A stretch of 64,000 bases of DNA from JAMXLO01 sp037201625. GTDB lineage: Bacteria; Pseudomonadota; Alphaproteobacteria; Acetobacterales; Acetobacteraceae. How positions within the stretch are numbered: the stretch's first letter is position 1; every line of letters begins with the position of its first letter. Below, in pieces: positions 38,337-46,985 of the stretch. Below the pieces are notes generated by a model. The model saw only the letters and a program-made list of their open reading frames with translations, was not told where the DNA came from and did not search any database. The DNA is taken from positions 1-64,000 of the forward strand of contig JBBCGR010000001.1 in NCBI GenBank assembly GCA_037201625.1. The letters run 5' to 3'. Both the position numbers and the translations under genes were made by a program.

Positions 38337-41300
38337 TCAGGCGGCCAGGCGCAGTGCCGCGGGCTGCTGCTCCTCGCCCTCCAGCAGGTAGCTGGCGGTG
38401 CAGCCGACATGGAGTTCCACCTCGACCGGACCCGAAAGCCCGGCGAACAGCGCGGCCGGCAGCGCCGCCTCCCCGTTCGTCCAGCGCCAGCCGTTGCCAT
38501 GCTCGAAGGCATGGTAGCCATCGGCGAGCGTGTGGTCGTCCGCCTCGATCACGCGCTGCTGCGCGGTCACGACGCGCCACAGCGCGACACCGAGCGGGCG
38601 CGAATCGCGGGCGAGGCCGAGTTCGCCGGGGATGGCGGCGCGCGAGACGATGCGCAGGTCCCGCGGCGGGGCGGCGAGGCGGAAGCGGTGGACGGTGCCG
38701 CTGCGGTCCCGCGCATCGACGCGCACGCCGTCCGCCAGCAGATGCAGATCGGGGTCCTGGGTGATCGGCAGGCCGGGCCGGCGGCCCGCCCGCAGCAGCA
38801 GGCGCTGCCAGGCCGCGTCCACCAGCGCCCCGCCGGTCAGCACCGGCGCGCAGGGCGGCTGCGGCGGCAGCACCCAGCCCGCATTGCCGTTCTGGAACAG
38901 CCAGCGGTTGCCATCGTCGCGGTAGCTCTCGGCCGGCGCGCCATCGGCCAGCAGCACGCCATGGCGGGTGAGTTCGACGTGGTAGATCGCCACCTCGCGC
39001 GCGCGGTCGTCCCACATGATGGAGCGGTGGTTGACCAGGAACTCGACCGGGATCAGCACGCCGTCGACCAGCAGGGAGTGGCCCTTGGTGACGCGCAGGT
39101 CGCGGTGGGGCACGTTGTCGGCCAGGGCGCCGCGGCGCACGACGACCGGGGTTGCGGCGCTGCGCCGGCCGGGCGTGACGAGCACGCGGCCGGTGCCGAT
39201 CCAGAGCACGCGCTCCACGCCGCCATCGGCCAGGCGGACGGCATCGCCGATCGCCAGGTGCTGCACCAGCCGCTCGCCGTCCGGCGTCGCGATCCAGGTG
39301 CCGGCGAGGAAGCACAGCGCGTCCTGCACCGAATGCTCGCCGATGATGAAGCTGGTGGGCGCGCCGGCCGCCAGCAGGAAATTGCCGAAGGTGAACTCGC
39401 CGCCGCCCTGAAGCTGGATGGTCAGCGTGTTGACGTCGAGCACCGCGGTGCTGCCGGCGACGAACGTCACGCCTGGCAGGACGATCTTGTCGAGGTAGCT
39501 GAAGCCGAAGATCGGATTGTCGAAGCTGGTCCCCGTCACGGCGTCCAGCGTCAGCGTGTCGGGGCCGACCTCGCCGACATCGGTGAAGTCGAAGCTGTCG
39601 CCGCCGTCGACGCCGTTGGCCAGGCGCAGGATTGCGGCGTCGAGCACGAAGGCGGCGCCGCCGGTCAGCGTGCCGGTGACGTCGAGCGAGGCGCCGGCGG
39701 CGATGGTGAAGGTGATGCCGAGACCGACCGAGTTGGTGCCGGCCAGGGTCCAGGTGGCGCCGGCGTCGACATCGACGTGGTCGAAATACAGGAAGTCGGT
39801 GCCGAGGCCGCTCAGCGTGCCCGCGCTCGCGGCGGAGGCGAGTTCGATCGTGGCGTCGGTGCCGCCGCCGACCACGAGGCCGTTGAACACCGCGCCGGGA
39901 TGGATCACCAGCCGGTCGCCCGGCGCGTCGAAGAACACGGCGAAATCGGACGGGCCGGTCGCGGTGATCGTGCCGGCATTGACCAGCGTGCTGCCGGCGC
40001 CGCCGGTGTCGTCCATCCGCACGCCGGTCGCGCCGCTGATCACGGCGCCGGCGGCGTTGGTGATCGTGCCGCCCTCGTAGAAGGCGATGCCGGCGCCGCT
40101 GGTGCCGATGACCAGGCCGTCATTGGTGACCGTGGCGGCGGTGTTCCAGGCGGCGATGCCGTTCTCGTAGCCGCTGATGGTGCCGCTCGAGGCATTGCTG
40201 ACGCTGCCGCCGGCGGCCAGGTAGACGCCGTCGAACGCCGCCGGGTCATCGCCGCTGGCGATGGTGCCGAAGTTGGTGACCGTGCCGGCATCGCCCGATA
40301 TCCGCACGCCGAAGCTGAAGCCGGTGATCAGCGCCGCCGTGCCGCCCGCGGCGGTCGAGCCGTTGACGATGGTGCCGCCCTGCAGGAAGGCGACGCCGTC
40401 GCCGCCGTCGGGGGCCTCGATCGTGCCGGCATTGGTCACGGTGCCGGCGCCGCCGCTGACATAGACGCCGCTGAGGTAGCCGGTGATGCGGCCGCTGGCG
40501 GAATTGGTGACGCTGCCGCCGGCGCCGAGGGCCACGCCGGCGAAGGAGCCCGGGTCCTGGCCGCTGGCGACCGAGCCGTGGGTTGACGACGGTCCCCACG
40601 TCACCGTCGATGTTGATGCCGAAGCCCTCGCCGATGATCGAGGCAGCCTCTCCGCCGGCGAGGGTCGAGCCGTTGACCACGGTGCCGCCGGCCGAGAGGC
40701 GCACGCCGGAGCCGCTGAGCGGCGAGGCGATCACGCCCAGGTTGGTGACGGTGCCGGCCTCGGTGCTGATGTAGACGCCGTTGAGGTAGCCGGTGATGGT
40801 GCCGCCGGCGGCATTGGTGACGCTGCCGCCGCTGCCGAGATAGACGGCGTCGAAGGCGTAGACGGAGCCGGCGGACGCCGTGTTCGCGATCGTGCCGTGG
40901 TTGATGACCGTGCCGGCCTCGCCCGAGATCTGGACGCCGAAGCTGGTGCCGGTGATCGCGGCATCCCCGCCACCTGCCATGGTGGAGCCGTTGATGACGG
41001 TGCCGCCGTCGCCCAGGCGGACGCCGGCCTCGACCATGCCCCCGATGGAGCCGGCGTTGATGACCGTGCCGGTGCCGCCGGCGATGTAGACGCCGTTGGT
41101 GTAGCCGGTGATCGTGCCACTGGCCGTGTTGGTGACGCTGCCGGCGTCCTGCAGCAGGATGCCGTCATAGGTGTCGCAGCCGCAGAGGCCGCTGGCGATG
41201 AGCCCGTCGTTGGTGACGGTGGTGAGGCCGACGGCATTGATGCCGCGGGCCAGGCCGTAGATCGAACCGCTCGAACTGTTGGAGATGGTGCCGCCGCTGA

Positions 41301-42258
41301 GCAGGCGGATGCCTTCGCCGAAGACGCCGCTGATCGAGCCGCTGTTGGTGACGGTCGCGGCTTCCAGGATCGCGTAGATGCCGGTGCGGTAGCCGGTGAT
41401 CGTCGCGTTCTCGGCGTTGGTGACGGTGCCGCCCTCGCGCAGCAGGATGCCGTCATAGGTGCCGCAGCCGCACATCCCGCTGGCGATGGTGCCGTAGTTG
41501 ATGACGGTGCCGGGCCCGTCGCCGACATAGACGCCGTATTTGCCGCCATAGATCGCGGCGGCCGATGCGACCGCGCCGCTCGCGCCGTTGGTCACACTGC
41601 CGCCGCCCATCAGCCAGACGCCGTAGCCGATCGTGCTGACGATGGAGCCCTGGTTGACGACCGTGGTGGCCGCGCCGGCCGCGATGACGCCGCCCAGGTA
41701 GCCGCTGATCAGGCCGAGCGTGCCGTCGGTCGCCTGGTTCTCGACGTAGCCGCCATCCTTGAGCGCGACGCCGACGCTGATCCCCATTCCGCCGCTGATG
41801 GTGCCGGCGTTGATGACCGTGCCGGCGCCGATATAGAAATTGACGCCGGCATAGGCGCCGGTGATCGTGGCGTCGGGGCCGACATTGGTCACCGTGCCGC
41901 CGGCGAGGAGGCCGATGCCGAAGGCCGCGGTATAGGTGCCGTCGGTGCCGATCGTGCCGCTGTTGGTCACGGTGGCTTCGGCGCCATCGATGAAGATGGC
42001 GTAGTCGTACCCGCTGATGACGCCGGAATTGTCGATCGAGCCGCCGTCGCGCAACTCGATGCCGGAGCCGCGCACCAGGTCGTCCGGCTCCGTGCCGAGG
42101 ATGGTGCCCTGGTTGGTGATGCTCCAGGCGGTGCCGACACCGCCATAGATGCCGACCGTCGCGCCGTAGATGCTGCCGGAGGACGTGATCAGCACCGGAT
42201 TGTCGCCCGCGACGAGCGTAACGGTGCCCAACACAGCGCCGGTGACGGTCTTGCTCAT
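38337..42258 (-). CDS. Very large repeat protein with C-terminal Hint domain, frameshifted
   Basis: About 1306 residues once one extra base in the G3 run 40580-40582 is removed. Residues about 20-800 are built of degenerate repeats of the type G-T-V-T-N-x-G-T-I-x-G ... G-V-Y-I ... G-G-x-V-x-N, which suggest a right-handed beta-helix like those of autotransporter passengers and adhesins. A Hint (Hedgehog/intein) domain begins at about residue 981 with C-F-L-A-G-T-W-I-A-T-P-D-G and includes V-T-K-G-H-S-L-L-V-D-G. No classical signal peptide, LPXTG motif or autotransporter barrel is seen. Such Hint proteins are common in Acetobacteraceae and Rhodobacterales. Secretion route and function are unknown. 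Confidence 0.8.
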
Positions 42259-42460
42259 GCGACGTTCCCTGATCTTCCTCCATCGTATCGCATGGCGACC
42301 GGCCATTCGGCCAGACAGAACGCGCCGGCACCTGGGTAACGGTTTCCCGCTGCGGACGGTGTCCGCCTTGCGGAACGAGTCCGCCATGAACACCGAATCC
42401 GGCTGACAGAACGCGTCCGGGCTGATTGGCCGTCGCAGGCGACCCGTATACAGTGCCGTG

Positions 42461-43639
42461 ATGGACAGATCGGACAGCACCGCGTCACGCCAGTCGACGG
42501 CCGACCTGCTGGCGAAACTCGTGTCGTTCGACACGACCAGCCGCAACTCGAACCTCGCCCTGATCGGCTTCGTGCGCGCGTATCTGGACGCGCACGGGGT
42601 GCCGTACCGGGTCAGCACCGATGCCACCGGCGGCAAGGCCAACCTGCATGCCATCGTCGGTCCGCAGGCGGCCGGCGGGCTCGCCTTGTCGGGCCATGTC
42701 GATACGGTCCCGGTCGACGGCCAGGCCTGGAGCGCCGATCCGTTCACCCTGCGCCGCGCCGACGGCCGCCTGTATGCGCGCGGCTCGGCCGATATGAAGG
42801 GCTTCGTCGCCGCCTGCCTCGCCGCGGTGCCCGACATGCAGGCGCGCAACCTGGCCCGCCCGCTGCACCTGTTCATCAGCTATGACGAGGAGGTCGGCTG
42901 CCTGGGGGCGCAGCGGCTGATCGAGGACCTGGACGCGTCCGGCCTGAAGCCCGGCCTCTGCGTGGTGGGCGAGCCGTCCGGCATGCAGCCGATCCTGGCG
43001 CACAAGGGCAAGCTGAACCTGCGCGTGATGGTGCGCGGCCTGACCGGCCATTCGAGCGAGCCTGCCCGGGGCGTGAACGCGATCCAGGCGGCGGGCGAGG
43101 CGCTGGCCTATGTCGCGGCCGAAGCGCGCCGGCTGGCGAAGGAAGGCCCGTTCGAGGACGGCTTCGATCCGCCGCACACCACGATCCATGTCGGCACGAT
43201 CCAGGGCGGCACGATCCTCAACATCATCCCCGAGCGCTGCGAGTTCATCATGGAGTGGCGGACCATCCCGTTCGACGATGCGGCGCGCCACGTCGACCGG
43301 CTGCGGCAGTTCGTCGCGGCGAACATCGAGCCGGCGATGCACGCCGTGAGCGCAGCGACCGGCTTCGACTACGAGGTGCTGACGACGCTGCCGGGCCTCG
43401 CCCTCGACGCCGACCACGAGCTGACCGCCATCGTCAAGCAGGTCACCGGCGCCAACGCCACCGGCAAGGTGAGCTACGGCACCGAGGGCGGCTACTACCA
43501 GGGCGCCGGCATCCCCACGATCATCTGCGGGCCCGGCCATATCGCGCAGGCGCACCAGCCGGACGAGTGGATCGCGCAGGACCAGCTCGACGCCTGCGAT
43601 GCGTTCATCCGCCGGCTGGCGGACCGCGTGCTGGCCTGA
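42461..43639 (+). CDS. argE: Acetylornithine deacetylase (ArgE, M20 family)
   Basis: A 392-residue M20 metallo-deacylase. Visible: S-F-D-T-T-S near the start, the first metal ligands in G-H-V-D-T-V-P-V-D-G-Q-x-W, the bridging Asp in G-S-A-D-M-K-G-F, the catalytic Glu pair in S-Y-D-E-E-V-G-C-L-G, and the dimerisation domain with G-H-S-S-E-P. The W-S-x-D-P-F and G-E-P-S segments favour ArgE over other M20 enzymes. It may instead serve the adjoining acylase in degradation of N-acyl amino acids. Start ATG 42461 follows directly after an in-frame GTG at 42458; no good ribosome site distinguishes them. Confidence 0.85.
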   Translation: MDRSDSTASRQSTADLLAKLVSFDTTSRNSNLALIGFVRAYLDAHGVPYRVSTDATGGKANLHAIVGPQAAGGLALSGHVDTVPVDGQAWSADPFTLRRADGRLYARGSADMKGFVAACLAAVPDMQARNLARPLHLFISYDEEVGCLGAQRLIEDLDASGLKPGLCVVGEPSGMQPILAHKGKLNLRVMVRGLTGHSSEPARGVNAIQAAGEALAYVAAEARRLAKEGPFEDGFDPPHTTIHVGTIQGGTILNIIPERCEFIMEWRTIPFDDAARHVDRLRQFVAANIEPAMHAVSAATGFDYEVLTTLPGLALDADHELTAIVKQVTGANATGKVSYGTEGGYYQGAGIPTIICGPGHIAQAHQPDEWIAQDQLDACDAFIRRLADRVLA

Positions 43640-43645
43640 GACACG

Positions 43646-44611
43646 ATGTCCCCGATCCCGCAGCCGCCCCTGCCGTCGTTCGAGGTGCACATCGCCGCGC
43701 CCGATATCGGCCGCTGGGCCGCGGGCAATACCGGCATCCCGGGGTTCATCACGCGCGACTCGGGCGTCGCCGGCCCGCATGTCGCGCTGCTGGCGCTGGC
43801 GCATGGCAATGAGATCGCCGGCGCGATCGTGCTGGACCGGCTGCTGGACATCGGCATCGCCCCGACGCATGGCCGGCTGACCTTCGGCTTCGTCAACCTC
43901 GCCGCCTATGAACGCTTCGACCCGCGCCAGCCGACCGTGTCGCGCTTCGTCGATGAGGACATGAACCGCGTGTGGGACACCGGCGTGCTGGACGGCGCGC
44001 GGCGTTCGGTCGAACTCGACCGTGCGCGCGAGATCCGGCCGCTGATCGACACGGTGGACGTGCTGTTCGACCTGCACTCGATGCTGTGGCCGTCCGAGCC
44101 GCTGATCCTGTGCGGCACCTCGCCCAAGGGCCGCCGGCTCGCCCTGGGCGCCGGGGTGCCCGGGCTGGTGGTCGCGGACCACGGTCACGCCAGCGGGCGG
44201 CGGATGATCGACTACCCGCGTTTCGCCGACGCCGCGACGCCGTGCGCCGGCAGCCTGGTGGAGGCGGGGCAGCACTGGCAGGAGGCGACGGTCGCGACGA
44301 TGTTCGCGAGCGTGGCGGGCCTGCTGCGCCATCTCGCCCTGGCCCCGCCGCACCCGGCGCTGCCGGCGCCCCTCGCGCAGGCACAGCGTTTCGCCGAGGT
44401 AACGATGGCGGTGACGGCGGCGACCAGCAATTTCGCCTTCGTGCAGCCGTATCGCGGCGGCGACGTGATTCCGCGGCGCAACACGCTGATCGCGATGGAC
44501 GGCGAGACCGAGATCCGCACGCCGCACGACGACTGCCTGCTGATCATGCCCAGCCTGCGGCCGAGCCGCGGGCATACCGCGGTGCGCCTGGCGCGCTTCG
44601 CCGACGGCTGA
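43646..44611 (+). CDS. Succinylglutamate desuccinylase/aspartoacylase family zinc hydrolase
   Basis: A 321-residue AstE/AspA-type carboxypeptidase-fold enzyme. The first two zinc ligands are in A-H-G-N-E (about residues 53-57), the third in F-D-L-H-S-M. N-D-E-type acyl-binding features follow, with a beta-sandwich C-terminus (G-G-D-V-I-P-R-R-N-T). Enzymes of this family cleave N-acyl amino acids. It starts six bases after the argE stop, so both probably act together on acylated amino acids; the exact acyl group is unknown. Confidence 0.83.
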   Translation: MSPIPQPPLPSFEVHIAAPDIGRWAAGNTGIPGFITRDSGVAGPHVALLALAHGNEIAGAIVLDRLLDIGIAPTHGRLTFGFVNLAAYERFDPRQPTVSRFVDEDMNRVWDTGVLDGARRSVELDRAREIRPLIDTVDVLFDLHSMLWPSEPLILCGTSPKGRRLALGAGVPGLVVADHGHASGRRMIDYPRFADAATPCAGSLVEAGQHWQEATVATMFASVAGLLRHLALAPPHPALPAPLAQAQRFAEVTMAVTAATSNFAFVQPYRGGDVIPRRNTLIAMDGETEIRTPHDDCLLIMPSLRPSRGHTAVRLARFADG

Positions 44612-44623
44612 GCAGCGGGGCGG

Positions 44624-44653
44624 GCGCGGGCGGTCGGTGCGCGGGCGGTCGGT
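44624..44653. repeat. 15-base tandem duplication
   Basis: GCGCGGGCGGTCGGT occurs twice in direct succession just after the stop of the aspartoacylase-family gene, in non-coding DNA. Confidence 0.85.
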
Positions 44654-44863
44654 GAGAGCAGCGAAGGCCTGAACCCGCCGTCTGCGCGAAGCGCCCGATC
44701 GCTTTCTCCACGGTTCTCGGCGAACCCTGCGTCAGATAACCCGCCATCCGAGGCAGTGCCGTCGCCGGCGGGCCGCGCAGTTCGCGCGATCGCCCCGGCC
44801 TGCGAGCGGGAGCGCCGGGTCCTGCGAGACAGAGGGGCCAGGGGCTTTCCGTCGGGCTTGGCC

Positions 44864-44915
44864 CGGCCATCCACGGCTTGCGTTGCGGCTGGTCCCGAAG
44901 CCGTGGATGGCCGGC
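44864..44915. repeat. Perfect 17-base inverted repeat (dispersed repeat family)
   Basis: CCGGCCATCCACGGCTT (44864-44880) and AAGCCGTGGATGGCCGG (44899-44915) are exact reverse complements around an 18-base loop, followed by GAGGCCGGCCATGACG. The 368-base spacer 44612-44979 otherwise contains only the 15-base duplication and no gene. As it lies between two convergent transcription units it could also end transcripts, but no T run follows. It is a member of the family seen at 12.1 and 30.7-31.0 kb. Confidence 0.75.
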
Positions 44916-44979
44916 ACGAGGCCGGCCATGACGATGGGGGAATGATCTAGCCCCCGGTCCGGCGATCAGGCCGCGGCCG

Positions 44980-45741
44980 TCACGCCTCTGGCTCGCCCGC
45001 GATCGGCTGCTTGCCCAGGCCCACGATGATCGCGCTCACCTCGGCCACCACCGCCTCCGCCTCCGCCGCGTCGGTGCCCTTCGCGACGATCGCCACGCCG
45101 TTGCCGGTCGGCCGGTAGAACGGATAGCTGCCGATGTCGACGTCGGGATATTTCGCCTGCACCGCGCCGAGCGGGGCGGCGATGATGCCCTCCGGCAGCC
45201 CGTGCACGTGCACCGCACGCGACACGATCGGCGCGCCGCCCTGCAGCCGCGGCGACAGCCATTCCCACATCGACTGCATCACCCGCGGCACGCCGGCCAT
45301 GACGTGGACGTTGCCGATCTGGAAGCCGGGCGCCACCGACATCGCATTGTCGATCAGCGTGGCGCCGCGCGGCATGGTCGCCATGCGCTGGCGGGCGGCG
45401 TTGAACTCGCCCGGCTTGTAGCTGCGCTCCATGCGCGCCCACGCCTCCGGATGCGGCTCCCACGGCACGCCGAAGGCCGCGGCGATGCATTCGCTGGTGA
45501 TGTCGTCATGCGTCGGGCCGATGCCGCCGGTGGTGAACACATAGTCGAATTTGGCGCGCACCTCGTTCACCGTGCCGATGATGGTTTCCGGCACGTCGGG
45601 GATGACGCGGACCTCGCGCAGCGGGATGCCGATCTGGCCGAGACCGACCGCGAGGAAGCGGATATTGGCGTCCTGCGTGCGCCCCGACAGCACCTCGTTG
45701 CCGATCACCAGCAGGCAGGCGGTGGGATTCTTGGCGGGCAT
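44980..45741 (-). CDS. Molybdopterin-binding domain protein (CinA N-terminal/MoaB-like)
   Basis: A 253-residue protein formed by a MoCF/MoaB-type domain: V-I-G-N-E-V-L-S-G-R-T-Q-D-A-N near the start, T-T-G-G-I-G-P-T-H-D-D in the middle, and a C-terminal extension with the G-V-P segment and Y-P-x-V-D-I-G-S-Y. This corresponds to the COG1058 part of CinA without the amidohydrolase domain. The family is linked to pyridine-nucleotide or molybdopterin chemistry, and single-domain members like this are uncharacterised. It stands alone, with 45 bases before the next gene. Confidence 0.8.
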   Translation of the reverse strand: MPAKNPTACLLVIGNEVLSGRTQDANIRFLAVGLGQIGIPLREVRVIPDVPETIIGTVNEVRAKFDYVFTTGGIGPTHDDITSECIAAAFGVPWEPHPEAWARMERSYKPGEFNAARQRMATMPRGATLIDNAMSVAPGFQIGNVHVMAGVPRVMQSMWEWLSPRLQGGAPIVSRAVHVHGLPEGIIAAPLGAVQAKYPDVDIGSYPFYRPTGNGVAIVAKGTDAAEAEAVVAEVSAIIVGLGKQPIAGEPEA

Positions 45742-45786
45742 CGGTCGATCCTTCCAGAAAGTCGCCCTAACAGCCAGAGAGCCGCC

Positions 45787-46806
45787 CTACAGAAAATCGC
45801 GCAACAGCGGGATCAGCGGCTTGTCGGCGGGCGGCATCGGATAGTCGGCGAGCTTCTGCGGCCGCACCCAGGCCAGCGTCTGGTTCTCACGCGGCACGGG
45901 CGTGCCCTTCCAGCGGCGGCAGAGATACAGCGGCATCAGCAGGTGGAACCGTTCGTAGGCGTGCGAGGCGAAGGCGAACGGCGCCAGGCAGGCGGCGGAC
46001 ACGTCGATCCCCAGTTCCTCCTTCAGTTCGCGGATCAGCGCAACCTCCGGCGTCTCGCCGGGATGCAGCTTGCCGCCGGGGAACTCCCACAGCCCGGCCA
46101 TCCGCTTGCCTTCCGGCCGGCGCGCCAGCAGCACGCGGCCGTCGATGTCGATCAGCGCGCAGGCCGCCACCAGCAGCAGCGGCATCGCGCCGTCCTCGGG
46201 CGCCGGCTCGGTATGGCCGAAGATGTCGTCGCGGGTCGCCTCGAACCGCCAGACCGGATGCTCGCCGCCGCGGGCGAGGAAACTGTCCATGCCTTCGCCG
46301 GTCTGGCGAAAGCCGATGCGGCGCAGCACGGCGGCGGAGGCAGGGTTGTCGGTGATCACCCCGGCCTCCAGCCGGTCCAGGTCGAGATTGGCGAGCGCCC
46401 AGCGTGCCAGCCGCCCGACGGCCTCGGTGGCGACGCCATGGCCCCAGAACCGCCGGCCGACCCAGTACCCCACGCGCCCCAGCCGCGCGGCCGCGTCGAG
46501 GCGCAGGCCCACGACGCCCACCAGCATCTCCTGCTCGCCGTCGCGCCCGGTGATGGCAAGCTGATAGGCGCTGCCATCGGCCAGCGAAGCCCGCGTGGAC
46601 TGGATCCAGTCATCGGCGAGCGCGCGCGGATAGGGGAAGGGCACGACGGCCAGGTTCCGCGTCACCTCCCAATCGTTGACCAGCCGGTGGAGCGCTTCGG
46701 CATCGTCCGGCAGCAGCGCGCGCAGCACGAGGCGCTCGGTCGCGAGCGGCGCGAACGGGAGGGCCGGATCGGGGGACGGCGGTTCCAACGCGCTTGCGGT
46801 GGTCAT
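45787..46806 (-). CDS. GNAT acetyltransferase fused to NUDIX (MutT-like) hydrolase
   Basis: A 339-residue two-domain protein. Residues about 20-195 are a RimJ/RimL-like GNAT domain (T-E-R-L-V-L-R near the start, G-x-G-x-A-T-E-A-type acetyl-CoA loop in F-W-G-H-G-V-A-T-E-A). Residues about 205-339 are a NUDIX domain with a complete Nudix box G-x5-E-x7-R-E-x-x-E-E-x-G beginning at G-K-L-H-P-G-E-T-P, preceded by L-W-E-F-P-G-G as in MutT. The second half may clear oxidised dGTP; the acetylation target is unknown. ATG 46806 was preferred over 46842 because conserved sequence starts later. Divergent from the MCP gene. Confidence 0.85.
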   Translation of the reverse strand: MTTASALEPPSPDPALPFAPLATERLVLRALLPDDAEALHRLVNDWEVTRNLAVVPFPYPRALADDWIQSTRASLADGSAYQLAITGRDGEQEMLVGVVGLRLDAAARLGRVGYWVGRRFWGHGVATEAVGRLARWALANLDLDRLEAGVITDNPASAAVLRRIGFRQTGEGMDSFLARGGEHPVWRFEATRDDIFGHTEPAPEDGAMPLLLVAACALIDIDGRVLLARRPEGKRMAGLWEFPGGKLHPGETPEVALIRELKEELGIDVSAACLAPFAFASHAYERFHLLMPLYLCRRWKGTPVPRENQTLAWVRPQKLADYPMPPADKPLIPLLRDFL

Positions 46807-46985
46807 GCCGGCAGGGTGGCGCAGGGCAGCGCGTCGGCGCAAGCCACCGATGATGCGGCGGCGCAGCGGTTCGCGCCGGCGGGCGGCATGAAGCTGGTCC
46901 TCGAATGTGCCTTTGCCTTCACGGCTCCTTAAGCCGGTGCGGCGCCTATTCTGGCGGACACCCGGACATGAAGGATCGACCGCCC

